DNA of 64,000 nt from Streptomyces sp. S465 (GTDB lineage: Bacteria > Actinomycetota > Actinomycetes > Streptomycetales > Streptomycetaceae): the NCBI RefSeq assembly GCF_026898115.1, contig NZ_CP114036.1, positions 2,108,001 through 2,172,000 on the forward strand, read 5' to 3'. The notes below the pieces were generated by a model. That model saw only the letters and a list, made by a program, of their open reading frames with translations. It was not told the DNA's origin and did no database searches. Shown here piece by piece: positions 43,274-51,100 of this stretch (positions are counted from its first letter, which is position 1; every line of letters begins with the position of its first letter). Position numbers and translations under genes: made by a program.

Positions 43274-44601
43274 GTACGCAGCACCGGGTGGGGCTGGGGC
43301 AGGGGACCGCGATCTACGTGGGCGCGATCCTGGGCGCCGGCATTCTGGCGCTGCCCGCGCTCGCGGCGCGGGCGGCGGGCCCCGCCTCCCTGCTGGCGTG
43401 GCTGGCGCTGCTGCTGTTCTGCGTACCGGTGGCCACGAGCTTCGCCGCGCTCGGCGCGCGGTACCCGGACAGCGGCGGGGTGGCCACCTTCGTGTCCAAG
43501 GCCTTCGGGTCACGTCTGTCCGGCGCGGTGGGGTACTGGTTCTACTTCGCCCTGCCCGCCGGGGCACCGGCCACGGCCTACGTCGGAGGCCAGTACGCGG
43601 CCCACGCGCTGGGTGCCGGACAGCGGGTCACGCTGGCGGTGGCCGCGGGCCTGCTGCTGGCGGCGTTCGCCAGCAACGCGGTGGGGCTGCGGATGTCGGC
43701 CCGGGTGCAGCTGGTGCTGGTGGGGCTGCTGGCGGTGCTGCTGCTGATCGCCGTGCTCACCGCGCTGCCCCACGCCCGCACCTCGAACCTCACCCCCTTC
43801 GCGCCGCACGGCGGGGCGGCCATCGGACAGGCCGCCAGCCTGCTGTTCTTCACCTTCGCGGGGTGGGAGGCGGTCACCCATCTGTCCGGTGAATTCCGCG
43901 ATCCGCGCCGGGATCTGCGCCGGGTCACGGCGGCCACCTTGGTGGTCATCGGGGTGCTCTACCTGGGTCTCGCGGTGACCTGTGTGCTGGTGCTGGGGCC
44001 CGAACTCGCCGAGTCCGACGCCCCGTTGACGCTGCTGCTCCAGCGCGGTATCGGCTCGTCCGCCTCCGCCATCACCGCGGTGATGGCCATGCTGCTCACC
44101 TTCGGCACCATGAACTCCTACCTGGCCGGGGCCTCCCGGCTCGGGGCGGCGCTCGCCCGGGACGGTGTGCTGCCGGCCCCGCTCGCCAAGGGCCACCGGC
44201 CCGGTGAGGTGCCGCGCCGCAGCCTGGCCCTGCTGTTCGTGCTCAGCGGGCTGGTGTGCGCCTTCGCGCTGCTGACGGACACCGGTCTGGGGAAGGTCAT
44301 GCTGGCCGCGTCCGCGTGCTTCATCGCGGTCACGGTGGCCGGTCTGGTGGCGGGGGTGCGGCTGCTGCCCCGGGGCAGCGCCGTGTGGTGGGGCGCGGTC
44401 GTCGCGGCCGCGGTGATGAGCGTCGTCCTGGCGTTCTCCGGGTGGTTCCTGATCCTTCCGGTGGTGCTGGGAGCGGCGGCGGTCGGCGGGCAGTGGTGGT
44501 CGGCGCGGCTCCGGGAACGGGTGCGGACGGCCGGCTCGCCGAAGTCCGAGGCGCCGAGGATGGTGAACGCCTGCGCGCCGCTGCCGGAGCGGGCAGAGTA
44601 A
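43270..44601 (+). CDS. APC-superfamily amino acid transporter
   Basis: This 443-aa membrane protein has about twelve predicted spans and overlaps the transketolase gene by ATGA. The first helix carries GAILGAGILALPALAAR, the glycine-rich unwound substrate site of APC transporters. Later segments include YPDSGGVATFVSKAFGSRLSG, FFTFAGWEAVTHLSGEFRDPRRDLRR, MAMLLTFGTMNSYLAGASRLGAALARDG and LPAPLAKGHRPGEVPRRSL. Within a biosynthetic cluster it is best explained as an exporter or exchanger of the product amino acid, possibly also giving self-protection. Direction of transport cannot be read from sequence. Confidence 0.9.
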   Translation: MSTQHRVGLGQGTAIYVGAILGAGILALPALAARAAGPASLLAWLALLLFCVPVATSFAALGARYPDSGGVATFVSKAFGSRLSGAVGYWFYFALPAGAPATAYVGGQYAAHALGAGQRVTLAVAAGLLLAAFASNAVGLRMSARVQLVLVGLLAVLLLIAVLTALPHARTSNLTPFAPHGGAAIGQAASLLFFTFAGWEAVTHLSGEFRDPRRDLRRVTAATLVVIGVLYLGLAVTCVLVLGPELAESDAPLTLLLQRGIGSSASAITAVMAMLLTFGTMNSYLAGASRLGAALARDGVLPAPLAKGHRPGEVPRRSLALLFVLSGLVCAFALLTDTGLGKVMLAASACFIAVTVAGLVAGVRLLPRGSAVWWGAVVAAAVMSVVLAFSGWFLILPVVLGAAAVGGQWWSARLRERVRTAGSPKSEAPRMVNACAPLPERAE

Positions 44602-44630
44602 GTGGCCGGAAGACGTCCGAGGAGGGTGCA

Positions 44631-45407
44631 GTGGATCTGGGGCTGAAGGGGCGGGTCGCGCTGGTCGCGGCCGGTACGAGCGGCATCGGGCTCGCGGTGG
44701 CCCGCCGGCTGGCCGGGGAGGGCGCCACCGTATCGGTGTGCGGGCGCTCCCCCGCCCGGCTGCGGGAGGCGTTGAGCCTGCTGGAGGAGGAGGCGCCCGG
44801 GGCGGTGCACGGGAAGGCGCTGGACGTCACCGATCACGCCGCGGTGGAGGGCTGGGTCGAGGAGGTGGCCGGTCTGCACGGCGGGCCGCATGTGGTGGTC
44901 GCCAACGCGGGGAGCCCGCCGGAGGGGGGTGCCGAGCGGTTCGGCGTGCCGGACTACCGGGCGGCGGTGGAGCTCAACCTGCTCTCCGCGATCACCCTGA
45001 CCCGGGCGGCCCTGCCGCATATGCGGCAGGCGGGCTACGGCCGGATCCTCTTCGTCACCTCGCTGGCCAGCAAGCAGCCGATTCCCGGGCTCGCGCTGTC
45101 CAACACGGTCCGCCCGGCGGTGGTCGGTTACGCCAAGGCGCTGGTGCACGAACTCGCCGAGGCCGGGGAGCGTGCGGTGACGGTCAATGTGCTCGCCCCC
45201 GGTATGACGCGTACGCCCACGCTCCAGGCGTGGGCGGAGGAACTCGAGGGCGGTGTGGAGCGGTTGAGCGCGGACATTCCGATCGGGCGGCTGGCGGAAC
45301 CGGACGAGGTGGGTGCCGCCGCCGCCTTCCTCGCCTCGTCGCTCGCGGGAGCCACCACCGGAGTGGTGCTGCCGGTGGACGGCGGCGCCACCCGCGGCCT
45401 GCTCTGA
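44631..45407 (+). CDS. SDR family oxidoreductase lacking the YxxxK pair
   Basis: This 258-aa Rossmann protein is read from GTG 44631 after GGAGGG (spacing 4). It has AAGTSGIGLAVARRLAGEGATVSVCGRS (NAD(P) site), NAGSPPEGGAERF, SLASKQPIPGLALSNTVRPAVVGYAKALVHELA and NVLAPGMTRTPTLQAWAEEL. The catalytic Ser region is present, but the Tyr-x3-Lys positions read Ser and Arg (SNTVR), a known atypical SDR subgroup. It is the last plus-strand gene of the cluster and may reduce a ketone intermediate or act as a binding protein. Placement only 29 bp after the transporter supports membership. Confidence 0.85.
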   Translation: MDLGLKGRVALVAAGTSGIGLAVARRLAGEGATVSVCGRSPARLREALSLLEEEAPGAVHGKALDVTDHAAVEGWVEEVAGLHGGPHVVVANAGSPPEGGAERFGVPDYRAAVELNLLSAITLTRAALPHMRQAGYGRILFVTSLASKQPIPGLALSNTVRPAVVGYAKALVHELAEAGERAVTVNVLAPGMTRTPTLQAWAEELEGGVERLSADIPIGRLAEPDEVGAAAAFLASSLAGATTGVVLPVDGGATRGLL

Positions 45408-45440
45408 GAGTGGGCCGGTGGCGCCGCTCGTGCCGTCGGG

Positions 45441-45962
45441 TCAGGCGGCCACGGGGGGACGTCCGTGCAGGGCCACGGCGAGTTGGGCGCGGCGGCTGAT
45501 GTCGAGTTTGCGATAGATCCGGGTGATGTGCTGTTCCACGGCGCGCGGGGAGACCCGCAGCCGCTCGGCCATCTGCTGGTTGGTGAGACCGTCGAGCATC
45601 ATCCGGGTCAGCCGACGCTCGTGGGCACTCAGTTCGCCCGCCTCGATCTCCGGCCGCCCCGCGTCCGGGACATGGGGGCCGGCCGGCGCGGCGGAGCCGC
45701 CGGTGAAGACCTCGTCCAGCTCCCTGGCGCGGGTGCTCAGGACGATGCGTTCCCGGACGTAAGGGTCCCCGCCCAGCACGCTCCGCAGCGCGGCGTGGTC
45801 GTCGACCTGGAGCAGCAGCGTGTCGCCCTGCCCCCCGGCCCAGGCCCCTCCGTACAGCAGGATCTTCTCGTGGGCCATCCGCCGCCAGTACAAACGGTGG
45901 CTCGGCCGCGTACGGCGCAGGTCCTCTCCCGTGCGCAGTTGGCGTTCTACGAAGAATCTCAT
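45441..45962 (-). CDS. YciI-like domain fused to LuxR-type HTH regulator
   Basis: This 173-aa regulator is read from ATG 45962 (GGGAG, spacing 5). Residues 1-86 resemble a YciI/muconolactone-isomerase-like ferredoxin fold (SHRLYWRRMAHEKILLYGGAWAGGQGDTLLLQVDDHAALRSVLGGDPYVRERIVL). Residues 111-165 are a LuxR helix-turn-helix (LSAHERRLTRMMLDGLTNQQMAERLRVSPRAVEQHITRIYRKLDI). There is no receiver phosphorylation site, so the YciI domain is probably the ligand sensor. It converges on the SDR gene across 33 bp and is divergent from the SARP gene, a typical placement for a cluster-situated regulator. Confidence 0.88.
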   Translation of the reverse strand: MRFFVERQLRTGEDLRRTRPSHRLYWRRMAHEKILLYGGAWAGGQGDTLLLQVDDHAALRSVLGGDPYVRERIVLSTRARELDEVFTGGSAAPAGPHVPDAGRPEIEAGELSAHERRLTRMMLDGLTNQQMAERLRVSPRAVEQHITRIYRKLDISRRAQLAVALHGRPPVAA

Positions 45963-46084
45963 CGTTGCTCCCGGTGCCAGGACGGTGCCCACGGGGCCCG
46001 GACGCTCCGTGGTACTGCGCCCGTAGCGTCCAGCGACGGACTCCCCAACGCTTCCCGTCCCGATACCGGCCGACCGAACACCTG

Positions 46085-46135
46085 TCGGTAATGGTTATAT
46101 TTTTTTCGCTGACTGGTCGTTACAGTTAGTACATG
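46085..46135 (+). promoter_or_regulatory. AT-rich divergent promoter region of LuxR-type and SARP genes
   Basis: GGTAATGGTTATATTTTTTTCGC followed by GTTACAGTTAGTACATG is the most AT-rich stretch of the cluster. TACAGT (46121-46126) or TTAGTA (46126-46131) could be a -10 for the SARP gene, with no clear -35. It lies in the 196-bp gap between divergent regulator starts. Confidence 0.4.
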
Positions 46136-46158
46136 AGCGCTCGCCGAGGGGGCACAGG

Positions 46159-49100
46159 TTGACGGAGCAGAAGCGGGACCCGGTCCGGTTGAATGTGCTC
46201 GGCTCGCTCGAATGCCTCACGGACGACGGGACTCAGCTTCCGCTCGGCGGGCCCGTCCATGAGCGGGTACTCGTCGCCCTGCTGCTCTCCCCCAACCGTG
46301 TTCTGCCGGTCAGCCGGCTGGTCGAGGCCGTCTGGGACGAGGATCCGCCCGCCACCGCCTCGCACCAGGTGCGCAAGGCCGTCGCCGCGCTCCGCCGCCG
46401 CATCCCGGCGGGGCATGAGCTGATCCTCACCGATGGTCCCGGCTACCGGGCGGTGGTGGCACCCGAGCGCCTGGACCTGAGCATGTTCACCGAGGGGCTG
46501 CGGCGGGCCCAGCAGGAAGCGGCCGAAGGGCGCACCAGGGCCGCGGTCGACACCCTGAGCACGGCTCTCGCACTGTGGCGCGGCCCGGTTCTGGCCGGGG
46601 CCGGCGGTGCGGTGATCGCGGCCGCCTCCGCCGCTCTGGAGGAGCGCCACCTGGCGGCGACCGAACAGTACTACGAGCTGCGGCTGTCCCTGGGCGAGAG
46701 CGGCGAACTGGTCGGGGACCTGCGCGATCTGATCGGCTCCCACCCCTTCCAGGAGACGCTCCGCGGACTGCTGATGCTCGCCCTGTACCGGTCGGGGCGG
46801 CAGGCGGAAGCGCTGGCGGAGTTCGACTCGGTGCGCAAAATGCTCTCCGTGGAGCTGGGCATCGACCCGAGCGAGCGGCTGACCGCCCTGCACGAGGCGA
46901 TCCTGCGCAACAGCCCCGAACTCGCCGCCCCCAGCCGTCCGGCGCCCGTGCCCCCGGCCACCGCGGCGGCCGCCACCCCCACCGGCCACTCACCGCCCCC
47001 CTTATCCGCTCCCTTACCCACCCCGCCCCCACCGGCGCCGACCGGCCCGCACTGCTGCACCCTGCCCTACGACCTGCCGGACTTCACCGGCCGGGACCGG
47101 GAGCTGCGGTATCTGCTGGAGGGCTCCTGGGGGCCGGACGGCCAGGGCGGTCCGGGTCCGCGCCCCGGACGCGGCCCGCGCATCGTGGCCATCGACGGCA
47201 TGGGCGGCACCGGCAAGACCTCGCTCGCGGTGCGGGTGGCCCATCAACTCGCCGACTACTGGCCCGACGCCCATCTCTACGTCGACCTGCGCGGTTTCAC
47301 CCCAGGCGAGCCGCCGCTCCAGCCCGGCGCGGTCGCCGAGGCGATGCTGCGGACGCTCGACGTGCCCGGCGAGCGCATCCCCGAGGACGAGGCGGGGCGG
47401 CTCGCCCTGTGGCGTACCACGGCGGCACAGCACCGGCTGGTACTCCTCCTTGACAACGCTGTCGACAGCGCGCAGGTCCGGCCGCTGCTGCCGGGCACCT
47501 CCGACGCCCTCGTCCTGATCACCAGCCGTTCCCGGCTGGTGGAACTGGACGGGGCCCAGTGGATCTCCCTCGGGATGATGCCCCCGCAGGACAGCACGGC
47601 ACTGGTCGCCAGGATGCTCGGCGAGGAGCGCATGGCGGCCGAGCCGGTGGCGGTGGCCGAGCTGGCGGAGTTATGCGGCCACCTGCCGCTCGCGCTGCGG
47701 ATCGCCGCCGCCAGGCTCCGCAACCGGCCGCGCTGGACCGTCCGCCACCTGGTCGACCGGTTGCGGGACGAGACCCGCCGCCTGGACGAACTGCGCTCCG
47801 GGGAACGGGGCGTCACCGCGACCCTGACCCTGTCCTACGAAGGGCTCGCCCCGGCGCACCGCACCGCCTTCCGGCTGCTGGGCAGGCATCCGGGCGCGGA
47901 CGTCGACCCGTACTCGGCCGGCGCTCTGCTCGGCACCGACCCGAGCCGGGCCGAGGAGGTGCTGGAGCATCTGCTGGACACGCATCTGATGCAGCAGCAC
48001 GAGACCGGCCGCTACGCCTTCCACGACCTGGTGCGCAGTTTCGCGCAGTGGCTGACGAAGCAGGAGGGCCAGGAAGAGAACACGGCGAACGAGACGGCGG
48101 ACGCCACGGCGGATGCCACGGCCACCCAGCGGCTGCTCGACTACTACCTGGCCGCCACCGAAGCGGCCTGTGACATCGTTTTCCCGGGCCGGGCGCCACT
48201 GAGCGCCGGACCCGACGGACCGGTCCTGCGGCCGGCCGCCGTGGTCCCGCCGCTCCAGAACATCGCCCGCGCCCGGGAGTGGCTGGACCGGGAGAAGGAC
48301 AGCCTGCTGGCAGCCGTCACCCTCGCGGACCGCCAGGGCCTGTACCGGCACGCCGCCGAGCTGGCCCGCAACGTCGTCTTCCAGCTCGACAGCCGGGGGC
48401 GCTACGAGGAGTTCCGGCAGGTGGCGGGCGTCGCGGTGACCGCCTCACGGGCGCTGGAGGACCGGTCCCTGCTGGCCCTGAGCCTGTCGAACCTGGCGGT
48501 CGCCGACTGGAAGCTGGGGCGCTTCCCGGAGGGGCTGACGGCCGCGGAGGAGAGCCTGGGGCTTTCGGTGTCGCTGGGGGACCGCAGGGGGGAGGCCAAG
48601 AGCACCGGAATGCTCGGGCTGTTGCTGGCCACGGTCGGCCGCTTCGACGAGGCGCTGCCCCACCTGATGCAGTCGATCTCCCTCAAGAGGGAGCTGGGCG
48701 CCCCGCGCGCGGAGGCCGAGTCCCTGACCAATCTCAGCTCGCTCTTCGAGCACCTGGGCAGATACCGCGAGGCCGCCGATGCGGCGCGGCGTGCGGTCGA
48801 GCTCAACCAGCGGATCGGCGCCCGGGACAACGAGATGGTGGCCCTGACCGACCTGGCCCTCGCCCTCATCGGCCTCGGCGCGGACGAGGAGGCCCGCGCC
48901 TGCCTGGACCGGGCCCTGGAGATGAGCGACGACTCGGACTCCCTGGGGGACGTGGCCCTGGTCCTCGCGCTCTCGGCCAAGGTACGGCGCCGCCTCGGCA
49001 TGCCCGCGGGGACCCCGGACCACGCCGAACGCGCCCTGGAACTGGAGCGCGAGAGCCGCGCGCCGATCCGGCAGGCGACGGTCAAGAACATCCTGGGCCG

Positions 49101-49329
49101 GCTGTGCGGCCACCGGCGTGACCACACCACCGCCCTCCAACTGCACACCGACGCCCACCGGATCGCCTCGGCGGTCGGCTACCGCATCGAGATGGCGCGC
49201 GCCCTGTCCGGTATGGCCCAGGCTTGTGAGGCGCTCGGTGACGCGGCGGCGGCCGATGACCACCGCCGCAGAGCCGACGCGCTGTTCGACCAGATGGGCG
49301 TGGCGGAAGCGTTCCGCCGGCACGGTTGA
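46159..49329 (+). CDS. AfsR/SARP-family transcriptional regulator with NB-ARC and TPR domains
   Basis: This 1056-aa regulator starts at TTG 46159 after GAGGGGG (spacing 6). Residues 8-95 are the OmpR-like DNA-binding domain (LNVLGSLECLTDDGTQLPLGG...VSRLVEAVWDEDPPATASHQVRKAVAALRR) and 100-250 the BTAD domain. After a Pro-rich linker comes an NB-ARC ATPase with Walker A GMGGTGKTSLAV (about 347-358) and LVLLLDNAVD (Walker B), then a TPR solenoid (about 700-1050; repeats such as LSNLAVADWKLGRFPEGLTAAEES). This is the AfsR-type plan. SARPs activate antibiotic-type clusters, so it is the likely activator of the AmCP genes. Confidence 0.92.
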   Translation: MTEQKRDPVRLNVLGSLECLTDDGTQLPLGGPVHERVLVALLLSPNRVLPVSRLVEAVWDEDPPATASHQVRKAVAALRRRIPAGHELILTDGPGYRAVVAPERLDLSMFTEGLRRAQQEAAEGRTRAAVDTLSTALALWRGPVLAGAGGAVIAAASAALEERHLAATEQYYELRLSLGESGELVGDLRDLIGSHPFQETLRGLLMLALYRSGRQAEALAEFDSVRKMLSVELGIDPSERLTALHEAILRNSPELAAPSRPAPVPPATAAAATPTGHSPPPLSAPLPTPPPPAPTGPHCCTLPYDLPDFTGRDRELRYLLEGSWGPDGQGGPGPRPGRGPRIVAIDGMGGTGKTSLAVRVAHQLADYWPDAHLYVDLRGFTPGEPPLQPGAVAEAMLRTLDVPGERIPEDEAGRLALWRTTAAQHRLVLLLDNAVDSAQVRPLLPGTSDALVLITSRSRLVELDGAQWISLGMMPPQDSTALVARMLGEERMAAEPVAVAELAELCGHLPLALRIAAARLRNRPRWTVRHLVDRLRDETRRLDELRSGERGVTATLTLSYEGLAPAHRTAFRLLGRHPGADVDPYSAGALLGTDPSRAEEVLEHLLDTHLMQQHETGRYAFHDLVRSFAQWLTKQEGQEENTANETADATADATATQRLLDYYLAATEAACDIVFPGRAPLSAGPDGPVLRPAAVVPPLQNIARAREWLDREKDSLLAAVTLADRQGLYRHAAELARNVVFQLDSRGRYEEFRQVAGVAVTASRALEDRSLLALSLSNLAVADWKLGRFPEGLTAAEESLGLSVSLGDRRGEAKSTGMLGLLLATVGRFDEALPHLMQSISLKRELGAPRAEAESLTNLSSLFEHLGRYREAADAARRAVELNQRIGARDNEMVALTDLALALIGLGADEEARACLDRALEMSDDSDSLGDVALVLALSAKVRRRLGMPAGTPDHAERALELERESRAPIRQATVKNILGRLCGHRRDHTTALQLHTDAHRIASAVGYRIEMARALSGMAQACEALGDAAAADDHRRRADALFDQMGVAEAFRRHG

Positions 49330-49344
49330 CACGCCGGTGCGGCA

Positions 49345-49536
49345 TCAGGCGGCGGCGAAGGCCGGCCCCTCACCCGAGAGGGGAGCGACGGCCGGCCCCT
49401 CACCGGAGGCGAGGACATGGCGCGCGCTGGGGTGCCCGGTGATGGCCGTCGTCCGGTACTCGTGCGCCGCTCCGGCAGTGGAAGCGAACGTCATCGCCGC
49501 GATGAGTCCGACCAGTGTGGCGCGCGTGGCTCGCAT
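49345..49536 (-). CDS. Small secreted peptide, unknown
   Basis: This 63-aa protein starts at ATG 49536 after GAGGGGG (spacing 8). It has a signal peptide (MRATRATLVGLIAAMTFASTAGA) and a short mature tail ending in two related segments, SGEGPAVAPL and SGEGPAFAAA. These are encoded by a 14-bp repeat (GCCGGCCCCTCACC on the plus strand at 49361 and 49391). No cysteine is present in the mature region. It converges on the SARP gene across 15 bp. It could be a chance-conserved small exported peptide; no function is assignable. Confidence 0.5.
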   Translation of the reverse strand: MRATRATLVGLIAAMTFASTAGAAHEYRTTAITGHPSARHVLASGEGPAVAPLSGEGPAFAAA

Positions 49537-49717
49537 GAGTGGTACCCCCTCAATCGGTGACCGCTGTTGACATCTCCGATGCTGTCCGCGGCCGTTCCCG
49601 AACGCGTCCGGTCTCGTTACCGGCCGCCGCACGCCGTGGCGTGCCGCAACGGGAACCCGCGGTATCCGGCGGCGGACAGGGGCGGCGTACCGCCCCGGCC
49701 CGCCGGCCGGTCCCGGC

Positions 49718-49933
49718 TCACAACGGGCCCATCAGACCCAATCCGGCGTCGGGGGAACAGGGGCGCGAGGCGGAGTCGTGGTGGTGGCCGGGTTCGCAGT
49801 CGCGGACCACGACGGTGACGGCCTCGACCGGGCAGCCGGCCACCCGGGATACGGTCGCGGCCAGCTCGGACACCAGGACGGCGCGGCGTTCCCGGTCGTT
49901 CCCCTGCCACCAGTCGACGGTGACCACAGGCAT
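49718..49933 (-). CDS. 4-oxalocrotonate tautomerase-like protein
   Basis: This 71-aa protein starts at ATG 49933 after GAGGAG (spacing 7). Once Met is removed, Pro-1 becomes the catalytic N-terminal proline: MPVVTVDWWQGNDRERRAVLVSELAATVSRVAGCPVEAVTVVVRDCEP. This is the beta-alpha-beta unit of the tautomerase superfamily, with the conserved C-terminal strand (VTVVV). The remaining 20 residues (HHHDSASRPCSPDAGLGL) are an unusual tail. Members isomerise enol/keto acids or dehalogenate; the substrate here is unknown. Confidence 0.82.
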   Translation of the reverse strand: MPVVTVDWWQGNDRERRAVLVSELAATVSRVAGCPVEAVTVVVRDCEPGHHHDSASRPCSPDAGLGLMGPL

Positions 49934-50176
49934 GTCGGTACTCCTCAGGAAATAGGTAGGGCGGATGGCACAGGCCCTGAATGGCGCGGCTCGCCATGAG
50001 GGTCAGCCATCCTCCCGACCCGGGTTCCTGAACGGTTCCCGCGCCGTTCCCTCTCACGGAGGCGGGACTGGGTACCGCGGATACCCCTCTCTTCCGCACC
50101 GCGTCCGTACGCGGACATCACCGTCGCGGCGGGGGCGGCCGGCGGCCCCGGCGCTCATCGCACCCGGCGGTCCCGG

Positions 50177-50486
50177 ATGGCCGCGCCCCTGCTGGGCGAC
50201 CGGATCGCCGTGGTGGGGGCGGGGATGGTGGGTGCCTGCGTCGCGGCGGTGCTGGCCCGGGGCGCTGGCCGGCGCCCCGGCTGGGCGGCCCGCAGCTGTG
50301 GATCCTGCACGACCGGGACCCCGATCCGCTGGACCGGGCGGCCGTGCGGATGCCCCGGACCACCACCGACGGCAGCCGCGTCACCATCGCGACGGCGCGG
50401 GGCGACCTCGCCCGGCTGACCGGGAGCGGCGGGACCGCATGGACCACTGTCTGCCGCATCTGGACGCCGTGGTCCAGCGCACGTGA
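50177..50486 (+). pseudogene. Frame-broken remnant of a Rossmann-fold oxidoreductase
   Basis: A nucleotide-binding N-terminus DRIAVVGAGMVGACVAAVLARGA is read from 50177 in one frame. Further fragments (LWILHDRDPDPLDRAAVRMP, then DHCLPHLDAVVQRT to a stop at 50486) continue in other frames, implying at least two frameshifts and deletions. The GxGxxG motif points to an FAD- or NAD-dependent oxidoreductase. The remnant sits just upstream of the molybdenum hydroxylase operon. The 660-bp gap 49934-50593 otherwise holds no gene. Confidence 0.45.
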
Positions 50487-50593
50487 CCGCGCGCTACCGC
50501 CGGATGGGCGATCAGTGCACATATGTCCGAGAATGGTGGTGCCCGTGACGTCCCCCGCGACGTCCCGACGGACGACGATCAAGGGTAGGGATC

Positions 50594-51100
50594 ATGGACC
50601 TGGAGATCGAGCTCAGGGTGGACGGGACCGAGCACCGCCTCACCGTCGACACCCGTACCACGCTGCTGGACGCCCTGCGCGAGCGGCTGGGGAACACCAG
50701 CCCCAAGAAGGGCTGCGACCACGGACAGTGCGGCGCCTGCACCCTGCTGCTCGACGGCCGCCGGGTCCTCGGCTGTCTCGCGCTGGCCGTCGCCCACCAG
50801 GGCTCGGACATCATCACGGCGGCGGGACTCGCCGACGGTGAGCTCCACCCGCTCCAGCGGTCGTTCATCGCGCACGACGCCTTCCAGTGCGGCTACTGCA
50901 CACCCGGTCAGATCGTCTCGGCGGCCGGGATGCTGCGGGAGGCCGGGGCGGGCTGGCCGAGCGCCGTGAGCAAGGACCCGAACGCCACCGAGGTGGTGCT
51001 GGACGACGAGGAGATCGCCGAGCGGATGAGCGGCAACCTGTGCCGCTGCGCCGCGTACGCCAACATCGTCCCGGCGATCGCGGAGGTGGCGCACCGATGA
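50594..51100 (+). CDS. Xanthine dehydrogenase family [2Fe-2S] subunit (PaoA/CoxS-like)
   Basis: This 168-aa iron-sulfur subunit of a molybdenum hydroxylase starts at ATG 50594. The plant-type cluster motif is KKGCDHGQCGACTLLLDGRRVLGC (C-x4-C-x2-C...C), and the second [2Fe-2S] is CGYCTPGQI with CRCAAY. It relays electrons from the Mo site to FAD in the next subunit. It overlaps the FAD subunit gene by ATGA. Unlike some periplasmic homologues, no Tat signal is present, so the enzyme is cytoplasmic. Confidence 0.92.
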   Translation: MDLEIELRVDGTEHRLTVDTRTTLLDALRERLGNTSPKKGCDHGQCGACTLLLDGRRVLGCLALAVAHQGSDIITAAGLADGELHPLQRSFIAHDAFQCGYCTPGQIVSAAGMLREAGAGWPSAVSKDPNATEVVLDDEEIAERMSGNLCRCAAYANIVPAIAEVAHR

